From Sinanaerobacter sp. ZZT-01 (GTDB lineage Bacteria > Bacillota > Clostridia > Peptostreptococcales > Anaerovoracaceae): DNA of 64,000 bases. A program made the translations under genes and the position numbers. The DNA is taken from positions 310,001 to 374,000 of the forward strand of contig NZ_CP141728.1 in NCBI RefSeq assembly GCF_035621135.1, written 5' to 3'. Shown in pieces: positions 24,528 to 34,800 of the stretch (the stretch's first letter is position 1; each line of letters begins with the position of its first letter). Under the pieces are notes generated by a model. That model searched no databases and was not told where the DNA came from. It saw nothing but the letters and a program-made list of their open reading frames with translations.

Positions 24528-26227
24528 ACAGCCTCCGCCCCCTTTACATTGCCGACAATGAACTGAAATTCGTCTTTGAAATTTAAGACAACCTCAAACC
24601 GGTTATCTGCCCAAACCCATACACGGCTGACCAGCTCCAGCATCATTTCTCTTGTCAGTATTTGTTCCTTTGCATAGCGTTCAAAAGAAGTAATCCATTT
24701 GTTTTTAGCAGTCAGTTCCTCCGTATATTTTGTAAGCTCCTGCGTGAGCTGTTGTAATTCTTCCTTAAGCCCGGCATTTTCTCCGTTGTAGCGTTCTTTC
24801 ATATAGAGGAAATCTTCTTCGGAAATGGTGCCGTTATCAAAAGATTCAAACAGCGTGTTCTTCAAGGTGGTAATCCGTTTGATTTTCTGCTGTAGGGTTT
24901 GTATGTTCCGTTGCAAATTGCGGATATGTTTCTGATAGGCAGAGGATTCATTAAACCTTATCAGCAGTTTTTTCATATCCACAGCCAAGTCAATCTGACT
25001 GCGGATTACTGAAAATATAGCAGCTTCAAGCACTTCCTCACGGGTGGATTTTTTAATGCACCCATGGGACAGGTTCTCATTATAAACTCTGCACTGCTGA
25101 TAATAGCGGACAGAGGTAGCCGTCGCATCCTTATAGCGTACTAACTTGGTGTGACAATCTCCGCAATACAACAGCCCTGCGAAAATATTCTCCTTTTTCC
25201 CATGCTTGTCGTACTTTCCTTTTAACGCCACAATCTGCTGTCGGATTTGTTCCTTTTGCTGTTGAATTTTTTCAAAGGTTTCCTCGTCTATGATGGCTTC
25301 ATGGGTGCAGGGAACTACAATCCATTCACAGCGGGGAACCTTTGTGGTAGGAAGTCCGTCACAAAGGGCCTTCTTGGTTTTACCCTGTGCCATACAGCCT
25401 GTATAAATGGGATTCGCCGTAATTACTTTTATCATCTGCCCCTGCCAAAGCTCGTTTTGCGGCTTCTTTTTGATTTCGCCCTTTTGATATAAATATAGGG
25501 AGGGTGATACAATATTTGCTTCATTGAGTCTTCGGGCAATGGTAGTATTTCCAAGTCCTTGTGCCTTCCACTGAAAAATCTGATAAATGGTAGGTGCCGT
25601 ATCTTCATCAAGAATGAGCTTATGTTTATCCTCGGGTGATTTCTTGTAACCATAGGGGGTAAAGGCTCCGATAAACTCGCCCTTTCGCTGTTTTGTTTCC
25701 AAGGAAGTATTGATTTTTCTGGAAATATCCTTGGCATAAAAATCATTGATTAGGTTTTTCAGCGAAACAATCATGGAATTGCTTCCATCATCTGTGAGAC
25801 TGTCATAGCCATCGTGCAAAGCTATAAAACGTACTCCCATGGTAGGAAAGGTCTTTTCGATATAATATCCGGCTTCCACATAGTTTCTGCCAAAACGGGA
25901 CAAATCCTTGACTACAATACAGTCGATACGCCCTGCCATGGCTTCATCCATCATCTTTTCAAAATCGGGACGTTCAAAGTCTGTACCTGAAAATCCATTA
26001 TCACAGAATATCTGGCACAGCCGCATATCTGACTGCTCACTGACAAACCGCTCCAGCATAAGCTGTTGGATTTGGATGCTCTCGCTTTCTGCGCCGTAGC
26101 TGTTATCTTCTACGGAAAGCCTCACATAAATTGCCGTATTATAAATTCGCTCCGGTAAAGCGATATTTTCTGTCACTTCTCCATTCAGGGAAGCGGCGAT
26201 CGCGTTTTGTCTGCTCTTTCTTGCCAT
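24500..26227 (-). CDS. Large serine recombinase 2
   Basis: A 575-aa recombinase. The active-site serine lies in AIYVRLSVEDNSYGAESESI, then IVVKDLSRFGRNYVEAGYYI, the Recombinase domain (FIGAFTPYGYKKSPEDKHKL) and a zinc ribbon (LLYCGDCHTKLVRYKD). It ends with a long coiled coil (IRNLQRNIQTLQQKIKRI) typical of TndX/phiC31-like enzymes. The ATG directly follows the stop of recombinase 1, with GGAGGTGG just before it. It appears complete. The three enzymes are clearly related but far from identical, so they are probably old paralogues rather than a recent duplication. Confidence 0.92.
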   Translation of the reverse strand: MARKSRQNAIAASLNGEVTENIALPERIYNTAIYVRLSVEDNSYGAESESIQIQQLMLERFVSEQSDMRLCQIFCDNGFSGTDFERPDFEKMMDEAMAGRIDCIVVKDLSRFGRNYVEAGYYIEKTFPTMGVRFIALHDGYDSLTDDGSNSMIVSLKNLINDFYAKDISRKINTSLETKQRKGEFIGAFTPYGYKKSPEDKHKLILDEDTAPTIYQIFQWKAQGLGNTTIARRLNEANIVSPSLYLYQKGEIKKKPQNELWQGQMIKVITANPIYTGCMAQGKTKKALCDGLPTTKVPRCEWIVVPCTHEAIIDEETFEKIQQQKEQIRQQIVALKGKYDKHGKKENIFAGLLYCGDCHTKLVRYKDATATSVRYYQQCRVYNENLSHGCIKKSTREEVLEAAIFSVIRSQIDLAVDMKKLLIRFNESSAYQKHIRNLQRNIQTLQQKIKRITTLKNTLFESFDNGTISEEDFLYMKERYNGENAGLKEELQQLTQELTKYTEELTAKNKWITSFERYAKEQILTREMMLELVSRVWVWADNRFEVVLNFKDEFQFIVGNVKGAEAVCQKHSLSI

Positions 26228-27889
26228 TTAGACCACCTCCTTTACTTCCGGTGAGGTGGCATCCGCAGTTTCTGCACAGGAAATGACTCGCAGCGCCTGT
26301 TCAAAATCATAATGATACTGAAATACGATTTCAATGCGGTTTCCTTCATAGATATTGATATGGTCAATTAGAGTAACCACAATGGGTCTTGTAAGCTCCG
26401 TGATATTTTGGTACTGCCTGAATATTTCTATCCAGTTATTATTTTCTTTCAGGCTAAAAGTGGCGGTATGAAGCTCCTTTTCCAGCCTGTGCAAATCATC
26501 TTCGGCTGCTTTTTGCTGTTCATCGTATTGAAGCTTCATCTCAAAGTATTCTGTTTCCGAAATAAGCTTCTCCACTTTGGATTCAAGCAAAGCCTTTTTC
26601 AAGCGTTTATACCGCTCAATTTCTTCTCTTTTCTGCTCTGCCTGTATTCCTGTCCGACTGGCTATACTCTTACGGTAGGGCATATCATCAATGCGTTTCA
26701 GCATTTTCTCAACATCAAGGACAGCATCAATTTGACTTCTGATACTGGCAAGGACCGTTTGTTCCAGCAGGGTATCTTTGATCCGGTGGCTGGAGCAAAT
26801 CTTCGTATTCCGGTTGTTGCCGCACATATAGTAGGTATAGATTTTACCGCCACGGTTATTGTTGTTTCGCACCATACTGCGTCTGCAATCCCCGCAGAAC
26901 AGCAGTCCGCTGAACAGATATACCGTTTGCTCCTGTGGTGCAATCCGAGTATCTTTGATCAGAAGACGGTTTACCGTATCAAAGATTTCTCTTTCGATAA
27001 TTGGCTCATGGTTATGTTCAATACACACCCATTCATTTTCGGGTTTTTGCATGAGCTTTTTAATTTTATGGTTTGGCGTACTTCGCTTACCCTGCACCAA
27101 GGTACCAACATAAAATTCGTTTTTCAGAATACGGCCTATGGCAACAGCCGTCCATCTTGCCTTCGGGTTGATTTGAAAGCCGCTCTTATACTTCATACCG
27201 CAGTAACGCTTATACTCCATAGGGGATAGGATGCCGTGGTCATCCAAGCGTTCTGCTATACGCTGCTGGCTGAGTCCCTCCAGCTTCCATTTAAATATGT
27301 CCCGTACCACATCGGCGGCATACTCGTCTATGACCAGCTTGTGCCTGTCATTGGGGTCTTTCAGGTACCCATATACAGCAAAAGAGCCAATGAAGTCTCC
27401 CTTTTTTCGTTTGACTTCAAGCTGGCTCCTGATTTTTACAGAAATGTCACGGCAGTAAGCATCATTCACCAAATTTTTGAAGGGAAGTACAATATCATCT
27501 GCTCCGCCTTTTCTTTGGATAGAATCATAGCCATCGTTAATGGCGATGAAACGGACTCCATACAGCGGAAACTCCTGATCAAGGAAACGCCCCGCTTCTA
27601 CAAAATTTCTTGCAAAACGGGACAGATCCTTTACGATGACACAATCAATCTGACCGCTTCGGATGTCCTTTAGCAACTGCTGAAAGGCCGGGCGGTCAAA
27701 ATTGGCACCACTGTATCCGTCATCAACACGGACAGAATGCACTTCAATATCAGGCTTATCCGTAAGATACTGCCTGATTAATTCCTTTTGGTTCACAATG
27801 CTGTCGCTCTCTACCTTATCGCCATCTTCCTTGGAAAGACGCACATAAATAGCGGCACGATAACATTTCGCTTTTATTAACTTTTCCAT
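26228..27889 (-). CDS. Large serine recombinase 1
   Basis: A 553-aa recombinase from the ATG at 27889 (TAGGAGGTTCC upstream). Resolvase domain: AAIYVRLSKEDGDKVESDSI and IVKDLSRFARNFVEAGRFLD. Then the Recombinase domain (FIGSFAVYGYLKDPNDRHKL), a zinc ribbon (GLLFCGDCRRSMVRNN ... CSSH), a coiled coil and the C-terminal tail. It is the promoter-proximal gene of four. Complete large serine recombinases in series resemble ccr-like or multi-recombinase excision systems of Firmicutes. Which one acts on this element cannot be told from sequence. Confidence 0.92.
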   Translation of the reverse strand: MEKLIKAKCYRAAIYVRLSKEDGDKVESDSIVNQKELIRQYLTDKPDIEVHSVRVDDGYSGANFDRPAFQQLLKDIRSGQIDCVIVKDLSRFARNFVEAGRFLDQEFPLYGVRFIAINDGYDSIQRKGGADDIVLPFKNLVNDAYCRDISVKIRSQLEVKRKKGDFIGSFAVYGYLKDPNDRHKLVIDEYAADVVRDIFKWKLEGLSQQRIAERLDDHGILSPMEYKRYCGMKYKSGFQINPKARWTAVAIGRILKNEFYVGTLVQGKRSTPNHKIKKLMQKPENEWVCIEHNHEPIIEREIFDTVNRLLIKDTRIAPQEQTVYLFSGLLFCGDCRRSMVRNNNNRGGKIYTYYMCGNNRNTKICSSHRIKDTLLEQTVLASIRSQIDAVLDVEKMLKRIDDMPYRKSIASRTGIQAEQKREEIERYKRLKKALLESKVEKLISETEYFEMKLQYDEQQKAAEDDLHRLEKELHTATFSLKENNNWIEIFRQYQNITELTRPIVVTLIDHINIYEGNRIEIVFQYHYDFEQALRVISCAETADATSPEVKEVV

Positions 27890-27971
27890 AGTGGAACCTC
27901 CTAATCGTTGAATTTCCAATCAGCAGGACTTTTCAACAACAGGCTTCCACCGTTACGTCTATTTGCGACTC

Positions 27972-28000
27972 ATTGTAGCATAGAAACAATTTCGCGTCCA
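27972..28000 (-). promoter_or_regulatory. Putative promoter of the recombinase operon
   Basis: On the minus strand TGGACG (28000-27995) and TACAAT (27977-27972) are 17 bp apart, about 80 nt before the recombinase 1 start. It is a moderate match to a sigma-A promoter in an otherwise gene-free stretch. Confidence 0.4.
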
Positions 28001-28047
28001 GACAAAAAGAAAAATCCGCTACAGTATGTCTGATCCATTTTCCGCTC

Positions 28048-28305
28048 CTAAAATGTTTTTAAGTAATTTTCAATGCGATCCTCAAGGGTCGCTGTTGTTT
28101 CGGAAAAACTGATTTTTACAATGGCCTCACCGCATTTGTAGCAATACGGATTTCCAATCTGGCGGACATAATCCTTAAGCCGTTGTTCCCTTGGGAGCTT
28201 TTTATCTATATTTACATCATTGATATCAACCAGCGTATTCCGATCTACCGTTCTTATATCTACATCCTTGCAGGATGGATTAAGTGTAATGATTTGTGGC
28301 TGCAT
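28048..28305 (-). CDS. DUF6870-like small protein of mobile elements
   Basis: An 85-aa protein with GGAGGTCATGCC before the ATG. It reads MQPQIITLNPSCKDVDIRTV, DRNTLVDINDVNIDKKLPRE, then NPYCYKCGEAIVKISFSE and a helical end. The CYKC pair may bind metal with another site or a partner. The VDIRTVDRxTLVDI pattern is one I associate with DUF6870 proteins on Firmicute integrative elements; function unknown. It lies between the DinG-like helicase (53 nt upstream) and the recombinase promoter. Confidence 0.7.
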   Translation of the reverse strand: MQPQIITLNPSCKDVDIRTVDRNTLVDINDVNIDKKLPREQRLKDYVRQIGNPYCYKCGEAIVKISFSETTATLEDRIENYLKTF

Positions 28306-28358
28306 GGCATGACCTCCTTTACCGCTTCTCTTACACTGTATGAAAAATCCGGATTGTC

Positions 28359-30620
28359 CTATGCAAAGTAACTTTCATCCTTATGGGACAGAATAAACCG
28401 CCCCACATCCTCAATCCGGTCAGTTACCGGCATATCGGGCAGAGCGGCCAAAATATCATTTAGGTAGCGTTCGCTGGCACGGCTGTCCAAGATGGAAAAC
28501 ACACAGGTATCGGTTTCCCGGCGTATCCCGCGGCCGATCCACTGGCGCAGTTTGATAATCATGCTGGGGACGATTACATCAGACAGATAGCTGTAAAAAT
28601 TATCATAGAGGGACTTTTCATACTCTCCAACCGGATCAGGTGTAGGGAAAGGCAGCTTGACCACAATCAACGAAGATAGAATATCGCCGGGCAGGTCAAT
28701 ACCTTCTCCGGCACTGTCACTGGCAAGCAGCACACCGTTTTTGCTTTTCCGAAAGGATTCAATGGCGTTTAATCGCCCTTTGCCCATCAGAAACAACGGG
28801 TAATCCGTAATTCTGTCGGAAAGCCCAGTGTAGATAATCTCCATCATACGATAGGAAGTGAACAGCACCAATGTATGTCCATGGGTCTGCTGGATCAACT
28901 CCGTGAGCTTAATAAGCACGGCTTCCATGTATTCCTCGTTCTTCACATCGGGAAATGGCATATCCTTTGGAAGGTATAACAATGCGTGTTCCCGGTAGTG
29001 AAAGGGTGATGCTTTGCTGGTTTCTATCAATCTTCCTGTATCAAGAAAATCAATCCCTGTCTGATGTTTGAAATGGCTGAAATCTCCGCCGACTGACAGC
29101 GTTCCTGATGTCAATACATAAGGCATCGCTTTATCCCAAATATCTTCAAACAATAAGAAATCCAGTTGCTTTGGCAGAGTGCAGACCTGACAGGCAGTGG
29201 TACCAGTATGCTCCAGCCAGCAGATTGACTGAGAATAGTCCAGCAGGATCATCAGCTTGGAAAGCTTTTGCTCCATTCGGCTGACTAATCGTCCATAGGC
29301 TCCAGCTTTCCTATAATCCTTGGTAAAGAAAAGCACTGACAGTCTGCGTAAAATCTCTGTCAGTGCTTTTAGGTTCTGTATGCTGTCAAAGCGGAGTTCT
29401 ACCGCTGAACAGGTTTTATCATAGCTCACGCCTGCGGAGCTTCTCAGATTTTCAAACAATGCCGTATTCTGCCGCAGCATTTCTTCACAAAGCCTTAAAA
29501 TCTCACCCTTATCCGGGTTCTGGCTGCCTATGGAGCGGTAGATGCTGGAGGTAAGCCGTTCCAGCTCCACACTTTCAAGGGTCATTCCATACATCTGCCT
29601 TGCTGTATCCAGCAGTTTATGAGCCTCGTCAAAAATCAGTATCCCACAGGCCGGAAACAGTCGGTTTCTACCGCCTTTTTGGCTCAGCACATCCGCCAAT
29701 ACCAAGTTGTGGTTTGCAATTTGAAAATCAAAGGCATCGGTCTGCGATATACGGATAAAATTGCGATAGCGGCAAATAGTAGAGAGATCACAATGCAGAT
29801 GGCAGCGCTCCACGCAGATACGTCCCTTGACATAATCGGTCAGGGGCAGGCTGTCCAAATCAATAAAGCATGCGCCGGTATATAAGCAATCCAGCGTTTC
29901 AATCAGTTCTTTATCTTCCCCACGCCCATTATTTACAATGGAGGAGCGGTAATTTCGCACCCGGTCATCACAGGCATAGTGAGATTTTCCCTTACGTACC
30001 ACAAAGGATAAAGGGTTTTCAATAATACGATGTTCCATTAAGACATTGGAAATCTGCGGAATATATTCTTCGGTCAATGCTTTTTGCAGGGCAATGGTGG
30101 AAGTGGAAATAATCGTCGGTTGACTGCTCCCATGGAACAAGCGGTAGATTGTCGCTGCCAAAATGTAGGCGTGCGTCTTTCCCGTGCCTACCTCTGCCTC
30201 GCACAGCGCTACTTTGGTTTCTTCCATAGCATCCAACATCGACAGGGCAAGGGACAGCTGGTTTTCCCGAAAGGTCATGCCATGCCTTGGCAGAATGTCC
30301 GTAAAAATATAGGTCAGAAGCTCCCTCGCACGGTTATGCTTATCTGCAAGTATTGGTTCTTCCACCTCGGATACCTGTGCCAGCATTTTTTCAATGGCTT
30401 TCTGGTAGCCGGAAGACGACAAGGGCTTCTGGCGGGAAAACAGTCTTTTCGCTTTTAATGTTGTCAGGTCTACCATACGGTAGCTGTATGCTTTGCCGGT
30501 ATAAAGCTCTAGCAGGACGCAATTCTTGGTGGTCAGTACCACCTTTTCGTCCGGTCGGAACAAACCGGCCTCATAAATCTTATTTTGAATGTCTGCCATG
30601 CAGACTTTTTTCTCATTCAT
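28359..30620 (-). CDS. DinG/XPD-type superfamily 2 helicase
   Basis: A 753-aa helicase from the ATG at 30620 (AAAGGAGG upstream). Walker A is CEAEVGTGKTHAYILA, and the DEAH box is LIFDEAHKLLDTA. Between them a cysteine cluster (CDDRVRNYR, CLYTGACFID, CVERCHLHCDLSTICRY) suggests an iron-sulfur domain as in XPD/DinG. C-terminal motifs V-VI are ASDSAGEGIDLPGD and LRQWIGRGIRRETD. Such 5'-3' helicases unwind R-loops and recombination intermediates and are frequent on integrative elements, where they may help element replication. No disruption is visible. Confidence 0.88.
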   Translation of the reverse strand: MNEKKVCMADIQNKIYEAGLFRPDEKVVLTTKNCVLLELYTGKAYSYRMVDLTTLKAKRLFSRQKPLSSSGYQKAIEKMLAQVSEVEEPILADKHNRARELLTYIFTDILPRHGMTFRENQLSLALSMLDAMEETKVALCEAEVGTGKTHAYILAATIYRLFHGSSQPTIISTSTIALQKALTEEYIPQISNVLMEHRIIENPLSFVVRKGKSHYACDDRVRNYRSSIVNNGRGEDKELIETLDCLYTGACFIDLDSLPLTDYVKGRICVERCHLHCDLSTICRYRNFIRISQTDAFDFQIANHNLVLADVLSQKGGRNRLFPACGILIFDEAHKLLDTARQMYGMTLESVELERLTSSIYRSIGSQNPDKGEILRLCEEMLRQNTALFENLRSSAGVSYDKTCSAVELRFDSIQNLKALTEILRRLSVLFFTKDYRKAGAYGRLVSRMEQKLSKLMILLDYSQSICWLEHTGTTACQVCTLPKQLDFLLFEDIWDKAMPYVLTSGTLSVGGDFSHFKHQTGIDFLDTGRLIETSKASPFHYREHALLYLPKDMPFPDVKNEEYMEAVLIKLTELIQQTHGHTLVLFTSYRMMEIIYTGLSDRITDYPLFLMGKGRLNAIESFRKSKNGVLLASDSAGEGIDLPGDILSSLIVVKLPFPTPDPVGEYEKSLYDNFYSYLSDVIVPSMIIKLRQWIGRGIRRETDTCVFSILDSRASERYLNDILAALPDMPVTDRIEDVGRFILSHKDESYFA

Positions 30621-31140
30621 AGCTTTATGCCTCCTTTGAGTCCTAAAGGAGCGACACAAGAATGCAGCGGAAAGCAGGATCGAATTTGAGAGTCTGTTGA
30701 CTGGTATACCTGTTCCGCCGCATGGTTTCTATCGCTCCGATAGAGGTTTTATAAAAAAGAAGGTATGATGAGCGTTCCGCGCGGTTACATGGAATCCATA
30801 GAAGCCGCCCCTCATTCTCTCTCAAATGAGGGTGATGCGTTCTCCCGGTCATCCTGCCGGGCTGTTCAATGCGGTGAAGCGTTCAAAACAGAAGTATCAT
30901 AATCACCGGCAGGAATCATCGCAATCCGCTCCACCACGGAGCGTAACAACCGCAGACATTCTCGCTCGGAGGGCTTGCCCTCGTCTTCGCGTGTCCCGTT
31001 ATGTCGCTTCTCCTCCCGGGAATGTACCCATCACACCCATATTCTGTTTTCAATGTGCAAGTGAAAGGAAGCTTGGAAAATTTCCTTTCACCCAATGTCA
31101 AAAAAACAGGGGGGTGTAGGGGTATGAAATTAAATTTTTT
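30621..31140. other. Gene-poor spacer upstream of the helicase
   Basis: No convincing gene is seen. A hairpin CCCTCATT/AATGAGGG lies at 30808-30832. A 69-codon minus-strand frame (30643-30852) reaches nearly to the helicase ribosome binding site but lacks its own. The segment around 31091 (CCCAATGTCAAAAAAAC) is shared with 46701, marking the start of the duplicated module described below. Confidence 0.5.
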
Positions 31141-31370
31141 AAATAATTTTGCATTTTTACCGTAGCTACTTCTATGCGTTCATGTACAGAAGTAAAATAC
31201 ACTCCTTCACGGCTTGCAATCTGCCGATAGGATAGCCCTTGAAAGAAATATGTTTATAACCTGCTGATGATAGATTTCAGCCGACAGGGCTTTCATATCC
31301 AAAAAGTCCTCTGCGGTTTTGCCGAGATTTCTCCGCAAGGGAGGAACACGGTAGTGAAAAGCCGGAAAAT
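31141..31370 (-). pseudogene. Internally deleted copy of the sigma-like HTH gene
   Basis: Minus-strand sequence encodes GKTAEDFLDMKALSAEIYHQ followed directly by a piece matching the C-terminal HTH (GLSYRQIASREGVYFTSVHE in the intact copy's style). The intact homologue at 46699-47193 has about 75 residues between these parts, so a central deletion is evident. Nucleotide identity to 46720-46815 and 47015-47085 is high over long runs, including GATAGGATAGCCCTTGAAAG. Not functional. Confidence 0.75.
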
Positions 31371-31393
31371 GTCGTATCAACAAGAACTTTGTC

Positions 31394-31450
31394 AAATACA
31401 AAAAAGACAGTACTTTGCCTGTAAAAGCAAAATGCTGTCTTTTTGTATTT
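31394..31450. repeat. Inverted repeat of the duplicated module, copy 1
   Basis: AAATACAAAAAAGACAG (31394-31410) pairs with CTGTCTTTTTGTATTT (ending 31450), with one extra A in the left arm. The same hairpin, perfect over 18 bp, is at 47295-47350. It is probably a bidirectional terminator between the riboswitch unit and the sigma-like gene. Confidence 0.65.
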
Positions 31451-31677
31451 GTTGATATGTATAAGCTGCGCCGTCTTTATTTCCACCTATGAAAAGGCAA
31501 AAGTCATGGCATATTCATGAGGGACCCCTTTCGCCGCGGCGTATAACGAAAGCTCTGCCCAATACCGAAAATATTCGTAAAATGCGGCAAGGATCCACCC
31601 TCGGAATGGATACCTCTCTCGCCATAGCCATAGCGAAAGCCGGTATCACGAAGTCCAAAGCATCCGTTAAAAGCCGC

Positions 31678-31713
31678 AAAAGCCTGCCCTCCGAGTATGA
31701 AGGACAGGCTTTT
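31678..31713 (-). terminator. Terminator following c-di-GMP riboswitch, copy 1
   Basis: AAAAGCCTGCCCT (31678-31690) pairs with AGGACAGGCTTTT (31701-31713), with one mismatch and a T4 tail on the minus strand. It begins about 20 nt after the riboswitch aptamer and is the likely expression platform. Confidence 0.75.
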
Positions 31714-31732
31714 CCTTAACTGTCAGCAGCCA

Positions 31733-31812
31733 GACTATCATAGCGTCCTAAGACACCTTAGACCCTCGGCTTTGCGTCCCCGGCTTTTGCCGAGTTTGCC
31801 CATAGCTTTATT
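31733..31812 (-). promoter_or_regulatory. c-di-GMP-I (GEMM-I) riboswitch, copy 1
   Basis: On the minus strand the conserved GEMM-I elements appear in order: GGGCAAAC (31801-31794), a CUCGGC-AAAA-GCCGGG tetraloop hairpin, GGGACGCAAAGCC (31780-31768), GGGTCTAA, a variable stem, and GCTATGATAGTCTGGC. This matches the c-di-GMP-I aptamer with its tetraloop and receptor. It begins about 12 nt after the stop of the first SLH gene and is followed by a terminator. It therefore lies in the 3' region of the SLH transcript, or leads a downstream unit whose sigma-like gene has decayed. Confidence 0.88.
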
Positions 31813-31823
31813 GATTTGTTGTT

Positions 31824-34800
31824 TTACTTCTCTGGTACTCTGAGTACATCGCCGGGGAGGATGAGAGAAAACCGGCTCTTGTTGTTCAGTCGTTCCAGCT
31901 CGCTCATGGGGCAGCCCAGCTTGCGGGATATGCTCCAGAAGCTATCGCCCTTTTGCACGGTGTAGGTGGTGTACCGCAAATTCTTCGGCACATCCGCTGT
32001 CACGCCGTACTGATCAAAGGTATAGGTCACCCCGTCGATGTCTTGCTTGCCGGTGAGGGGCTTGCCATCCTTGAAGTACATCCATTTGCCAGAATCGTTC
32101 ATGGACCAGCCCTGCGCCGTGTCGCTGGAAATTGCCAGTTCCACAAAGCGGCGCAGTACAGCAGACACCTCGGCTCTTGTGGCTGTACTCTGCGGGTCAA
32201 AGAGATTGCCGCTTTTGCCGCTGATTACGCCTGCCATTTGCATCTGCTTCACGGCTTCCTTGGCGTAGGTGCTGATTTTAGCGTTATCTGTAAAGATATT
32301 TTCGATATGAACCTTCGGCAGAGTATAACCGATGGTCTTGGCATAGTTGCTCATAATGACCGCCATCTGCTCACGGGTGATGGACTGATCCGGGGCAAAC
32401 TTGTTGTTGCCGGTGCCGTTTACAATGTTGTTTTTGCTTGCCCACTCAATGTAGCCCATATAGTAGGCGTCGCCTTTCACATCGGTGAAGCTGCTCTTTG
32501 TGTAGCCGCTCACATCGGCGTTTGCAAGCCTCCCCAGCGCCGTAACGAACATTCCCCTTGTCATAGTGGTGTTCGGGCTGAACTTGGTTTCAGAAGTGCC
32601 GCTGAACAATCCACGGCTTACCACTAACTCAATATCTCCCTTTGCCCAATGACCTGCAATGTCCGTAAATGCGGTGTTAGTCTGTTTATAGCCGATGCCA
32701 TAGGTGGAAAAATGATCGGTGCTGAAACGCAGTACCTTTTCCACACTGTCATAGACTGAGTTTGTGAGCCAGTGTACCTTGCCCTTGGCGTCCACATAGA
32801 CCGCCTGCACATTCCCGGCCTTTTCATTTGCGCCGAGGGTATATGGGATGGTTACCGATACGCTGCCTGCGCCGAAGCTGCTAACTTCCTTGCCGTTGCC
32901 GTAGTTCACCTTGAGGTCGAATACCGGGCGGCTACCGATGGCTTTTTTCGCATCACCGGTCAGCTTGCTACTGTCCCCACGGGTGGCGGTGATATTTACA
33001 TCAGATTTTGCCTGCTTATTGATTTCCTGTACGGTCGCCAAATCCATACCGACTCTGATGTCGGGGTTGTCTACCACCACAATGGTGTTGACGATTTTCT
33101 TTGCAATGATGGTATCCTGCACGGCCTTTGGCAGATTGACCGTAACATTGGAGCCGGTTTTGTTGCCAGTATCCACACGGAGAACCACCGTGATGCCATT
33201 TTGCTCCGTGTCGTTTTTCTTGGCCTCAGCCAATGCCTTGTTAAAAGCGTCAGTCACAGTTTTGTCAGTGAGGCTCACTGTGACATTGCCCTTGCCGTCC
33301 ACTATGCCGGGAACCTTGATTTCTCCCTGAGTGGGTGAATTCGGCTTATCCGGTGCGGGTGGGGTGACGATGACAAGGCTGCTGTTGTCGTTTGAGGAGC
33401 TTCCGCCGCCACCTCCAGAGCCACCGCCGCCGGTGTAAGTCCAATGAGCATAGTAGGTCACATTTGCACTGACGGTTGTGCCTACGGAGATTTGAGTTCC
33501 GCCGCTTGCCGCCGTATACCAGCCGTCAAAGCTGTAACTGCCAGAACGTGTCGGTGTCGGGAGCGTTCCTACCGCTGTGCCGGATGCAACTGAGCGTGAT
33601 GTTTCACTGACCGTGCCGCCGTTCGGGTTGAAGGTGACGGTGTAGTCTGGAACCGCCGTTACCGTTAAGATACCCTTTGTATAGGTGATGGTATAGCTTG
33701 CGGCGTTTGCCACCACTCCACCTGAGATGGTAATGTCAAAGGTACCGATGGCAGTTCCGTCTGCTGTGGTAGACATGGTTGGCGCAGTTGTCACGGTATC
33801 ACCGTTTACTAAGCCTGTGGCTGTGTAAGTGAAGGTCGGCAACGCATCGCCTTTGGTCATACTCGTGTCCTCGGCTTTTAGGGTAAGCGCTTTTTTAGAA
33901 ACGGTCACAGTATAGCTTGCCGTTGCCTGTGCATGGCTACTTGTTTCCGCAGCGGTAGCGGTAATGGTGGCGCTTCCGTCACCCACGGAAACAATGGTCA
34001 CCTCGCCGGTGGTGGCATTGACAGTCGCCACGGAAGTATCATCACTTTCATAGGTGATTGCACCGTTTACCGCCGTTTGGGTTAAAGTGTTTACGAACTT
34101 TGCGTCACCATAAGTTTTGGCAACGGTGGCATTTGCATAAGAAATTGCCTGCGGTATCTTTGCCGTATAGGTAACGGTTACAACAATGCTATAATCATTG
34201 TAATTGGTTGCGCCAGTCACAGGAATCGTCATCGTGCCGGTTTGTCCTGCTGTGCTTGCGGGTGCGGTATAGGTCAATGTGTTGCCCGCAACGCTCATAT
34301 TTGTCATCGTAATTGCGCCGCCTGAGGTCGGACTTCCGTAGCTTGCGCCTATCGGCAGGGCGGGAAGCGTTACGGTCGCCCCTGTTTGCCCGCTTACCAA
34401 AACGCTTGCCAACACGGTTGTTGTGCCTGTATAGACAACTTTATTGATGGTGTAGTTGCCGAGCTCTAGCCCCGTAGCTGCGTTATATTCTGCACTTCCG
34501 GCAATATTCACTTTGACGGTATAAGTTCCCGCATTGATAGGTGCTGAAGTGCTGATGCCGCTGCCGCTGTCATATAGGACGGTGATTGTGCCCAAATTCT
34601 TGCCGTATGCTGCCGTTACGGATACCGGTTTTGCGGTGCCATCATAGTCCACAGCGGTTAGGCTGTAGACCAAATCACTCTTAGTCGGTGTTTCCTTGGC
34701 ATACGCCGCCGCCTCGATTTTTAACGGGGCGCTGATATTACCCGCCAAATCAAACACGACCACATAAATATCCTTCGCCCCCACCGTCAGCGTAACGGCT

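Noticed and set aside
25432-27673. Secondary frames within the recombinase genes
   Set aside because: Shadows in other frames of three clearly coding recombinase genes.
30643-30852. 69-aa minus-strand frame upstream of the helicase
   Set aside because: No ribosome binding site and no recognisable motif; it may only reflect conserved leader DNA.
31953-33338. Several plus-strand open frames inside SLH gene 1
   Set aside because: Antisense shadows; compositions are mirror images of the SLH repeats.
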